From Thermoplasmatales archaeon (GTDB taxonomy: Archaea; Thermoplasmatota; E2; DHVEG-1), in contig CP070724.1 in assembly GCA_020350825.1 (NCBI GenBank), positions 387,463-445,769 of the forward strand: a stretch of DNA of 58,307 bases. The letters run 5' to 3'. A program made the translations under genes and the position numbers. A model generated the notes under the pieces. The model had not been told where the DNA came from. It was given only the letters and a program-made list of their open reading frames with translations, and ran no database searches. How positions within the stretch are numbered: position 1 is the stretch's first letter; each line of letters begins with the position of its first letter. Below are positions 1-6,687 of this stretch, in pieces.

Positions 1-67
1 ATGAAATGACACCCATTCCAATAAAGAGAAACAGTATAACAAAGGTTAATTCTTTTCTAAGAAGCAT
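1..67 (-). CDS. N-terminus of an exported protein (partial)
   Basis: A reading frame begins with ATG at 67 on the minus strand and runs off the left edge of the window. A good ribosome binding site (GGGAGGAA) lies just before it. The 22 visible residues start with Leu-Leu-Arg-Lys-Glu followed by a hydrophobic run, which is a signal peptide. The segment ending in LFIGMGV resembles the signal peptides of the two exported proteins that diverge from it at 181 and 682, so it may belong to the same surface family. Nothing can be said about the mature protein. Confidence 0.6.
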   Translation of the reverse strand, partial: MLLRKELTFVILFLFIGMGVIS

Positions 68-180
68 ATGTTCCTCCCTTTATCTTTTACATAGGCGACA
101 TCTTATATAAATGCTACCTTTTAGCAGGGATAAACAAATATATCAGAAGTGCATTATTAATACATAGAGGGGGAAAGAAT

Positions 181-648
181 TTGAAAAGAAATAACCTCAT
201 CAAGAAAGGAGTAGCAGTTACTATCATTCTATTATTTATTGGAGTTAGTGTTCCACCGAGTATAAGTGGAAATAATAATCATTCCAGAAATGTAGAAAAT
301 ATCGATTTTGATGAACATTCACATTCCGATATAACTGTTACCATTACATATCCAGAAGATGGTATTTATTGTAATAATCAGAAGATTTTTCCGTTTTTCG
401 TGACCTTGGTAATATGTGGTGACCTTGGATTTGATGTTGAGATTGAGACATCACCTTACGTTGAAATAGATTATGTAGAATTCTATATCAATGATGTTCT
501 TATGTTTACAGATAATTCAGAACCATTTGAATTCGGACCTTACTGTCTAAATATACCTTTCTCGAAGATAAAATCAGGGATAATTGCATATGCAACTAAT
601 GGTGACCAAGGTAGTGATGAAATTGTAATATGGAGAATATTCCGTTAA
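181..648 (+). CDS. Small exported protein with an Ig-like module
   Basis: The protein has 155 residues and a TTG start preceded by GGGGGAAAG. Residues 1-30 form a signal peptide with a Lys/Arg-rich start and a hydrophobic core. Residues about 90-150 form a beta-rich module built around VEFYINDVLMFTDN, which recurs in at least five other exported proteins here and resembles bacterial Ig-like domains. It is probably secreted or cell-surface. It is closely related to the next gene in its signal peptide and module, so the two look like a tandem duplication with this copy shorter. No catalytic residues are visible and the function is unknown. Confidence 0.7.
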   Translation: MKRNNLIKKGVAVTIILLFIGVSVPPSISGNNNHSRNVENIDFDEHSHSDITVTITYPEDGIYCNNQKIFPFFVTLVICGDLGFDVEIETSPYVEIDYVEFYINDVLMFTDNSEPFEFGPYCLNIPFSKIKSGIIAYATNGDQGSDEIVIWRIFR

Positions 649-681
649 GATGTCATCTATGAAATATATGGGGGAAAGAAT

Positions 682-2094
682 GTGAATAACCTCATCAAGA
701 AGGGAGTAGTAGTTAGTGTAATACTCTTATTCATTAGTGTGAGTGTTATCCCATCAACCGGAAATACTGTAATTGAAAAACATGTTTCAACAGAAAATTT
801 TCCATCTGATGATTCTGTAATAATGAAGTCTGGGTTATCCCTCATTACGATTAAGGTTGAAGGAGAAATAGGAGAAAATGAATGGTACGTTAGCGATGTT
901 ACGTTTACAATTACATATGAATCTGATGAGATAGCAGCAATTTATTATCGCTTTAATAGTGGAGAATGGACCGAATATACTGAATCGTTTATCGCGTCTG
1001 ATGATGGAGAACATATTCTTGAATGGTATGCTGTTGATTATGAGGGAAATCAATCGGAGGTGGATGGTCCATTTGATTTCAAGATAGATCAGACAGTACC
1101 TATGGTAGACCTGACGTGGGAAAGTCCAGATAATATCCACGTAGTTTTTACAGCATTTTGCAGTGATGGGACATCCGGTATGGATTACGTAGAGTTCTAT
1201 CTAAACGATGGTTTGATGTTCACCGATAACGAGGTGCCATACGAGTGGACTATCGTGTGGTCACCGTCCTTAAAAACCGCAGTATTCAAAGCCACAGCAT
1301 ACGACAAAGCGGGAAATTCAGATTCCGACTCTCCAACGGGTATTGGATCGTCTATGATTTTTGCAGGTATCGATGAGTTAGGTAGTCATCGAAACACTCA
1401 GAATATTGTTAAATCCACTGAAATTGTTGGAAGAGAAAAGCATGAGACTGGAGAGAAGTTGCTCCTTGACTGCTCCAGGGGAGGAGATACTAAACCAGCT
1501 TATGTTATAGTAGTTGTTAATAAGAAAATGGGAAAAAATGACTGGGCTGTCAGTGACGTTTCCTTTTCTATGATACCCGATCCTGATGGAATAGATGTAG
1601 TTTATTCTAAACTTGATGAAGAGGACTGGTTATTGTATAATGAACCCATTGTTATTTCTCAGGACGGGGCACATACTCTTTCGTGGTATATTGTTGATAT
1701 AGAGGGCTACATGTCTACTCCAGAGTCCATATCTTTTAAGATTGACCAGACACCACCTGAGATAAACCTTATTAAAAATAAAGTAGGATTTAACGAAATC
1801 GAGTTTACCGCAGACGTCCGTGATGAGACAAGCGGTATTGAGAAGGTGGAGTTTTACACAGGTCGTTATCTGAATCTGGAATATACTGATTATGATTTCC
1901 CTTATGAATGGACTTGGAAAGGTTTGGGAAACGTAAAGGTTACAGTTATAGTTTATGATAACGCTGGCAATTGTAATAGCAGTTTGATTAAAAGATGGTC
2001 TACTTATAGTCAGCATATAAACAATTTATGGTTATTGGATAGGTTTCCATTATTGAATCAACTTATAATGCGACTTGTAGAGAGTTGGATATGA
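682..2094 (+). CDS. Exported protein with two repeated Ig-like units and a C-terminal LxRFP motif
   Basis: The protein has 470 residues and a GTG start after GGGGGAAAG, the same leader as the gene before it. A signal peptide covers residues 1-25. Two copies of a unit of about 200 residues follow. Each has a region with a Trp-Tyr-x-Val-Asp signature, a linker FKIDQT, and an Ig-like module with VEFY and PYEW motifs. The last 25 residues (about 446-470) contain LLDRFPLLNQL and an amphipathic tail, resembling the end of the surface protein at 3551-4687. It is likely a surface adhesin or structural protein. Its TGA overlaps the ATG of the next gene, so the two are probably translationally coupled. 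Confidence 0.75.
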   Translation: MNNLIKKGVVVSVILLFISVSVIPSTGNTVIEKHVSTENFPSDDSVIMKSGLSLITIKVEGEIGENEWYVSDVTFTITYESDEIAAIYYRFNSGEWTEYTESFIASDDGEHILEWYAVDYEGNQSEVDGPFDFKIDQTVPMVDLTWESPDNIHVVFTAFCSDGTSGMDYVEFYLNDGLMFTDNEVPYEWTIVWSPSLKTAVFKATAYDKAGNSDSDSPTGIGSSMIFAGIDELGSHRNTQNIVKSTEIVGREKHETGEKLLLDCSRGGDTKPAYVIVVVNKKMGKNDWAVSDVSFSMIPDPDGIDVVYSKLDEEDWLLYNEPIVISQDGAHTLSWYIVDIEGYMSTPESISFKIDQTPPEINLIKNKVGFNEIEFTADVRDETSGIEKVEFYTGRYLNLEYTDYDFPYEWTWKGLGNVKVTVIVYDNAGNCNSSLIKRWSTYSQHINNLWLLDRFPLLNQLIMRLVESWI

Positions 2095-2699
2095 ATGAGA
2101 AAATCCTAATAGGTAGTATCATAGCAGTTGTAATACTTATCTTGGTGTCATTTACAGGTGTAGTAGGGTATCAAACCACTAAATCTTCTACTATTGCAAA
2201 AGCATCACCGTTATTTACTGTTAGAAGTAAAAGGGCAATAGGTGAAGAAAGTAAGGATATTACTTGTGATTATATCGGCAAGGGAGAAGAAACCAGTATA
2301 CATCTTTCAAGTAGGATTAAGAGAGCAGAGCAGGTTCAAAAGGTTATAGACATAATAAGTAAAATGGACGACAAGGCATTCAGGCATCTCGTTGCACAAA
2401 TTATTCTTAACATGAAATACCAAGAGCAGATAACGGGTAAAGAAATATCAGATGTGTTACAGGCTCTACATCATATAAGGAGAAATCTAAATGATATGAA
2501 GTATTATGACACGAAGAATAGTCCTATAGAAACTTTAGAATATATTACATGTTTTGGGTTTCCTGCATGCATTATTAGAAGTATTATAGAGATTTTAATA
2601 TGGACTTTGGCTGAAATAATTTGGTTTATTACGAGTAAACTAACTTGTGATACCCCTTGTCTAAGTGTTGCTGGTCCTACCCATTGGCCATGTTGTTAG
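2091..2699 (+). CDS. Membrane-anchored protein with Cys-rich C-terminus, unknown function
   Basis: I chose ATG at 2091 over the in-frame TTG at 2085 because it gives a typical ATGA overlap with the preceding stop. The protein has about 202 residues. An N-terminal hydrophobic segment (residues 5-27) is a signal peptide or anchor. A charged helical middle follows, with a conserved-looking block around EESKDITCDYIGKGEE. A second hydrophobic stretch lies near residues 155-185. The extreme C-terminus carries Cys and Pro residues in the pattern C-x2-PC then PCC. I recall similar proteins next to Ig-like surface proteins in uncultured Thermoplasmata, but I know of no function. Coupling to the upstream gene suggests they act together at the cell surface. 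Confidence 0.65.
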   Translation: MNEKILIGSIIAVVILILVSFTGVVGYQTTKSSTIAKASPLFTVRSKRAIGEESKDITCDYIGKGEETSIHLSSRIKRAEQVQKVIDIISKMDDKAFRHLVAQIILNMKYQEQITGKEISDVLQALHHIRRNLNDMKYYDTKNSPIETLEYITCFGFPACIIRSIIEILIWTLAEIIWFITSKLTCDTPCLSVAGPTHWPCC

Positions 2700-2710
2700 C
2701 TTTGTAGGTT

Positions 2711-2770
2711 AAATCTGATTCTTCTGGGCTAAAAACCAAAAAAATATTGGGAGTAAATATTGTTTTAATC
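2711..2770 (+). repeat. Intergenic repeat element A, copy 1
   Basis: These 60 bases begin 12 bases after the stop of the preceding gene. They match the reverse complement of about 28300-28363 with only a few differences and a one-base indel. Shared blocks include CTGATTCTT, TAAAAACCAAAAAA and AGTAAATATT followed by TTTTAATCA. The two sites are 25 kb apart and in opposite orientation, and each lies downstream of a gene on the same strand. It could be a 3' untranslated element, a terminator-type signal or a small non-autonomous repeat. The function is not known. Confidence 0.7.
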
Positions 2771-2869
2771 AATAACAAGCTAAACCATAGCAAATAATGT
2801 TAAATTACAATTTTGTACAAAAATATTATCAGTAATTATTAAATATAATATTAACTAATTCAGGAAGAT

Positions 2870-3211
2870 ATGAGAAATAAAGAATTCTGGTGGCCGTTTA
2901 TTGGCGGAGGAATTGTAATTATTCCATCAAGCTGGTTTTTTTATGGCGAAGATATTTTCAAATTTGTATTGAGTGCTTATTTACTTATAACAGCAGTTGT
3001 TAACTTAGAAGATTTTTTAAAGAATAAGATCAAGGGTCCATTAGTTTTTATGTCGTTTTGTATTTTCACAGCATTCACGTTTTTAATAACCTTATATCAG
3101 AACGATATACTGACGATAATATTTTCATCACTAGCAATTATAATGTTTATAGCTTTGATATATACATTTTTTAATAGAGACAAATTTTATCTGATAAAAC
3201 AAACGGTATAA
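2870..3211 (+). CDS. Small four-helix membrane protein
   Basis: This 113-residue protein has about four hydrophobic segments, at residues 10-27, 33-50, 60-78 and 82-101, joined by short charged loops. No known family is recognised. It starts at ATG after AGGAAGATATG, a weak ribosome binding site. The stop codon is followed after two bases by the ATG of another small membrane protein, so the two form a pair. They sit between two exported-protein genes and may be a lineage-specific accessory membrane unit. Confidence 0.6.
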   Translation: MRNKEFWWPFIGGGIVIIPSSWFFYGEDIFKFVLSAYLLITAVVNLEDFLKNKIKGPLVFMSFCIFTAFTFLITLYQNDILTIIFSSLAIIMFIALIYTFFNRDKFYLIKQTV

Positions 3212-3213
3212 AT

Positions 3214-3384
3214 ATGAAAATAAAAACATCGAGATGGACATTACTTGCAGCTATTATATTTACAATAAATACATTCTATTGGTATTGGATGCATCCTGAT
3301 GATATTGTTGGAATTATCCTATACTTGGTTGCTGCAATTATATTCTATATAGCAACTATAGGTAATTGGAAAAGCGGAAATTAA
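3214..3384 (+). CDS. 56-residue membrane protein
   Basis: This short frame starts at ATG two bases after the preceding stop and ends at TAA. It encodes 56 residues with two hydrophobic segments, roughly residues 7-24 and 30-49, separated by a Tyr/Trp-rich turn containing a WMHPDD loop. The tight spacing and the membrane-protein composition matching its neighbour support a real gene. No family is recognised and the function is unknown. Confidence 0.5.
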   Translation: MKIKTSRWTLLAAIIFTINTFYWYWMHPDDIVGIILYLVAAIIFYIATIGNWKSGN

Positions 3385-3440
3385 ATACAATTACCTGCTT
3401 AGATCTAAAAGTCGGACTTTCTACAATAATAGTCAGAAAC

Positions 3441-3486
3441 AATCCTTCTAACGCATTTTCTATTGTTTTTTTATTTAATACCAAAC
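3441..3486 (+). repeat. Intergenic repeat element B core, copy 1
   Basis: The core reads CTAACGCATTTTCTATTG followed by a T run and TTTAATACC. The same core occurs at 5117-5155 on this strand and at about 27690-27730 and 28261-28299 on the other strand. Here it lies between the end of a small membrane gene and a TATA-like TTTATATTG upstream of the exported protein at 3551. Its T-rich end would suit an archaeal terminator, while its position suits an upstream regulatory element. The sequence alone does not decide. Confidence 0.65.
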
Positions 3487-3550
3487 ATTTATATTGTGTG
3501 TCGTGATTACAATTAACAAGATAGATAATATCTAGGGAGGAACAAATTAT

Positions 3551-4687
3551 ATGAAAAAGAAAATAATTACTATATTTGTAAGTATGCTGTTATGCGTTAC
3601 TGTTTTTTCAGTAACAGGTGCTGTGAATGTTGAAAAGACTGTTTATATAGAACCAAAGACAGCTTCAACTGACATATTTTGGGAAGATAATTTCGATTCT
3701 TATCCTGTGGGTCCTTTGCATGGTCTAGGTGGATGGGAGGCATGGGATAATGTCCCAGCAGTAACCGCATATGTGACGGATAACCAATCCCGCAGCCCAT
3801 CTAACTCGGTAGAAATTGCTTGGTTTTCAGGTGTGTCTGCAGATATAGTGCAACAATTTATTGGGGTGAGTTCAGGTAAATGGAATTTAACAACTTGGGG
3901 GTACATACCCAGTGACCTGGTAGGTAATTCGTTCTTTATCCTTCTAAACAAGTATGAACATGGTGTACCACATGTTATTCAAGATTGGTCATGCCAGATA
4001 GGTGTCAACACTACTCGCATATGGGACTTCGACAATGTAGACGATTGGTTACCGACTATAACCGACGATTGGGTTGAGTTGCGTGTTGAGATAGATTTTG
4101 AAGCAGACATACAGACGGTTTATTATAATGATGTAGTACTATTTGAGAAAAGTTGGACTGCTGGGGTTTCACCTGGCGGTCAGAAAAACCTTGCATGCAT
4201 TGATCTTTATGCCGATAACGTATTTTCTTCCTCTATTTACTGGGACGATTTTGTCCTTGAGGGAGAAGTTGGTGATACTCCTGTTTTACTTTGTGAGGGC
4301 GACCTTCACTTTGGAAATGTATCAGCAGGTGCAACTGTAACTGATAGTTTTACTGTTGAAAATGTTGGTGGTGGATTACTAGATTGGGAGATTACGGATG
4401 AGCCAAGTTGGGGGACCTGGACATTTGATCCTGAGTCCGGTGACGATTTGCCACCTGGAGCTCCCGTGACGGTACAAGTAACCGTGGTTGCACCAAAAGA
4501 AAAAGCCGATTATGTGTCAACAATAACAGTAACAAATATGGAAAATCCTGATAACACCTGCACAATAGATGTTTCAATGACAACACCGACAAACAGACCA
4601 TTCAATTTCAACTATCCATTGCTTAGTTGGTTGTTTGAACGTTTTCCAAATGCGTTCCCAATACTAAGGTACATGCTGGGATTATAA
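3551..4687 (+). CDS. Exported surface protein with lectin-like and ASH-like domains
   Basis: The protein has 378 residues and starts at ATG after AGGGAGGAACAA. A signal peptide covers residues 1-24. Residues about 40-235 resemble a concanavalin/LamG-type beta-sandwich opening with an FxEDNFDSYPVG motif, common in secreted carbohydrate-active or adhesive proteins. Residues about 245-345 form an ASH/choice-of-anchor-like beta-sandwich with the typical LHFGNVSAG start. The C-terminal 30 residues contain YPLLSWLFERFPNAFPILR, an amphipathic aromatic tail resembling the end of the protein at 682-2094. It is likely cell-surface, with the tail a possible attachment or sorting signal. No catalytic site is visible. 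Confidence 0.75.
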   Translation: MKKKIITIFVSMLLCVTVFSVTGAVNVEKTVYIEPKTASTDIFWEDNFDSYPVGPLHGLGGWEAWDNVPAVTAYVTDNQSRSPSNSVEIAWFSGVSADIVQQFIGVSSGKWNLTTWGYIPSDLVGNSFFILLNKYEHGVPHVIQDWSCQIGVNTTRIWDFDNVDDWLPTITDDWVELRVEIDFEADIQTVYYNDVVLFEKSWTAGVSPGGQKNLACIDLYADNVFSSSIYWDDFVLEGEVGDTPVLLCEGDLHFGNVSAGATVTDSFTVENVGGGLLDWEITDEPSWGTWTFDPESGDDLPPGAPVTVQVTVVAPKEKADYVSTITVTNMENPDNTCTIDVSMTTPTNRPFNFNYPLLSWLFERFPNAFPILRYMLGL

Positions 4688-4810
4688 AATCAAATCATCT
4701 CTTCTTTTCTTTTTGTTACAGATGTTGCAATAAAATTCTTACAGAAAGATTTAAATCTAGAAAATATATATTTACTTTACCAAATTTATAATTTGGAGGA
4801 GGTGAAAATT

Positions 4811-5050
4811 TTGAACAATACATTCAAACTATTAAGTATTGGCACAATTATCCTCATATTACTAGCTACTATACCAATATCAACAGCAAAAAAAACATTT
4901 GATGATATACAATTACCTATTGCCATTCGGGAAAAAGCGGAAAATTTTATTAAAGGTAATATTCAACCGCAACCACCACAACCAACACAATTGATAGTTC
5001 TAATCGTTTTGTTAATCTTAATTCTTGTGTTTAGTGGAATTATCTCATAG
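4811..5050 (+). CDS. Small exported or membrane-anchored protein with Pro/Gln linker
   Basis: I place the start at TTG 4811. A longer frame would begin at TTG 4793, but that puts the strong GGAGGAGGTG binding site inside the gene. The 79-residue product has a signal peptide or anchor at residues 5-25, a short charged region, a QPQPPQPTQ linker and a C-terminal hydrophobic helix that ends the protein. The topology suggests a two-pass membrane peptide. Its leader resembles those of the genes at 5481, 27113 and 27516. The function is unknown. Confidence 0.6.
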   Translation: MNNTFKLLSIGTIILILLATIPISTAKKTFDDIQLPIAIREKAENFIKGNIQPQPPQPTQLIVLIVLLILILVFSGIIS

Positions 5051-5116
5051 TTAATCAGTGGACAATTATAATCTGTTTCTCTTCTTTCCTTTTTATCTAT
5101 ATACTAAGTAGTAACA

Positions 5117-5243
5117 ACCCTCTAACGCATTTTCTTTTGTTTTTTCGACTAATACCCAGCAAAAATGAGATATTCGTTTGTATATACGTTTATGACCTTT
5201 TTTGTGTATATTGCCTTGGAGCATAGGTTTTCGATGCAAACAC
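5117..5243 (+). repeat. Intergenic repeat element B, long copy
   Basis: About 125 bases match the reverse complement of 27603-27730 nearly end to end. The match starts at the CTAACGCATTTTCTTT core and continues through AAAAATGAGATATTC, TATATACGTTTATGACC and GTGTATATTG to GCAAACAC. Differences are scattered substitutions with very few indels. The repeat contains a conserved TATATA. It lies downstream of the small exported gene ending at 5050, and no plus-strand gene follows for 500 bases. No terminal inverted repeats or coding potential stand out. Confidence 0.75.
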
Positions 5244-5304
5244 ATGGGGAAACGTGCATATCAACAGGAGTAAACCATTATTTAACAGGAGAAGAAAATT
5301 ACCT

Positions 5305-5481
5305 TTAAATAATTTCATATTTTTTGGTTTTTCCATCTTTAAAATTTATTGTCATATTTTTCTTATTAATTTTTATTTCAGTTATAGTGTTTACTTGAAT
5401 ATTGGTACTAATTAATACCTTATCTCGATCTATGAGTTGACTATAACTACTTGACCTAATTTCATCATTCATTTTTACCAT
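5305..5481 (-). CDS. Small soluble protein of unknown function
   Basis: The frame is open from 5514, but the preferred start is ATG 5481, four bases after GGAGGAGG. That leader, AATTGTAG then GGAGGAGG, is shared with the genes at 27113 and 27516, which argues that this short gene is real. The product has 58 residues, is hydrophilic, has no signal peptide, and ends in a beta-hairpin-like stretch (INFKDGKTKKYEI). No family is recognised. Confidence 0.5.
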   Translation of the reverse strand: MVKMNDEIRSSSYSQLIDRDKVLISTNIQVNTITEIKINKKNMTINFKDGKTKKYEII

Positions 5482-5655
5482 TTTTCCTCCTCCAAACCTA
5501 CAATTTAACAACATCTATTACTTTATAAACATATCTTATAAGACATATAATACGGGTTTTAGCGTTGCTACTGCTGAAAATCAAAAAAATCCTTTAGAAA
5601 CCTTGTTTTTCTCCTAAAAAGAGGGGGTAATGTACATAAAAATAGGATTAATGGT

Positions 5656-5695
5656 ATGATTATCATATCTTTTTTATTTGTTGTTAATCATTATC
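5656..5695. promoter_or_regulatory. Palindromic motifs upstream of phzF-like gene
   Basis: ATGATTATCAT at 5656-5666 is a perfect palindrome around its central base. AATCATTATC at 5686-5695 equals one half of the classical Fur-type consensus. Both lie just upstream of the TATA box for the gene at 5808. In AT-rich DNA this can arise by chance, so it is only a candidate operator. The rest of 5515-5807 shows no gene. Confidence 0.25.
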
Positions 5696-5710
5696 ACGAT
5701 ATTTGGGTTA

Positions 5711-5720
5711 AGTTTATATA
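5711..5720 (+). promoter_or_regulatory. TATA box for the phzF-like gene
   Basis: AGTTTATATA is a good archaeal box A. It lies about 90 bases before the ATG at 5808, predicting a leader of roughly 65 bases. No strong Shine-Dalgarno site precedes the ATG. Confidence 0.45.
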
Positions 5721-5807
5721 GGATAATTTTTTGACATAAAAATGGGGAAAATTGCTAAAAAATTGTTATAAAATTTCTTGCTAACAAACGTCTTATGAGA
5801 TGAAAAT

Positions 5808-6677
5808 ATGAAAGTCAAAAGAGTCAACGCATTTACAGAGTCAATACATGGTGGGAATCCTGCAGGGGTTGTAACAAATCCATCACAGCTAACAGAAGAA
5901 CAAATGAAATTTATATCAAAAAAATTGGCTGTTTCAGAAACTGCATTTGTTTTTTCAAGTAGTAAAGCAGATTTTAAAGTAAGATTTTTTTCACCTGAAA
6001 TTGAAGTTAATCTTTGTGGACACGCAACTATTGCAACATTTTTTGCCATGGCAAAAGAAGGAAAATTACCTCAAAAGAAAGAGAAAATCTCAATAACTCA
6101 AGAAACAAAAGCAGGAATATTTCCTGTGGATGTGTATTTTAAAGATAGTGCATGTGAGAAAGTAATGATGATACAAGCCAGGCCAATATTAAAAGAAATA
6201 CATTTAAACATGAAAGAAATCGCCAAATCTTTGAATATAAAAAGAAATGAAATCGATGAATCCTTACCAAAACAGATTGTTTCTACTGGTCTTTTTACAC
6301 TTCCTGTTTGTGTTAAATCATTTTATATATTACAAAAAATCAGGCCAAACTTTGATCACATAAAAAAAATATGTATACAAAAGGAGCTTGGAAGCTTCCA
6401 TGTGTTTACATTTGAAACGATAGAAAAAACATCAACATATCACGCGCGAAATTTCGCTCCCTGTTATGGTGTAAATGAAGATCCTGTGACTGGAACAGCA
6501 AATGGAGCAATCTCTAACTATCTGGTAAAAAGTGGTATAATTAAAGAGAAAAAACTTGTATGCGAACAAGGTGATATTATCGGTAGACCCGGAAGAGTTT
6601 TTGTAGAAATAGAAAATGATGTAGTACGGGTTGGAGGTAAAGCTAAAATAGTTGAAGAAACAGAAATTAAGATTTAG
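5808..6677 (+). CDS. PhzF family isomerase-like protein
   Basis: The 289-residue length is normal for the PhzF/diaminopimelate-epimerase fold. Family landmarks are the N-terminal VNAFTESIHGGNPAGVV, the VSETAFV segment carrying the probable catalytic Glu near residue 45, FFSPEIEVNLCGHATIA near residues 63-79, and EDPVTGTANG near residues 224-233. PhzF proteins catalyse isomerisation or epimerisation steps, but substrates are mostly unknown outside phenazine synthesis, and no phenazine genes are here. It is cytosolic. The homocitrate-synthase-like gene follows after 10 bases, so they may share a transcript, though a common pathway is only an inference. Confidence 0.85.
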   Translation: MKVKRVNAFTESIHGGNPAGVVTNPSQLTEEQMKFISKKLAVSETAFVFSSSKADFKVRFFSPEIEVNLCGHATIATFFAMAKEGKLPQKKEKISITQETKAGIFPVDVYFKDSACEKVMMIQARPILKEIHLNMKEIAKSLNIKRNEIDESLPKQIVSTGLFTLPVCVKSFYILQKIRPNFDHIKKICIQKELGSFHVFTFETIEKTSTYHARNFAPCYGVNEDPVTGTANGAISNYLVKSGIIKEKKLVCEQGDIIGRPGRVFVEIENDVVRVGGKAKIVEETEIKI

Positions 6678-6687
6678 TGATAGAACC

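Noticed and set aside
5188..5308. A short frame beginning MTFFVYIALEH inside the long repeat B copy, also open in the second copy
   Set aside because: The two copies differ mostly by amino-acid-changing substitutions and stop at different places, so the frame does not look selected for coding.
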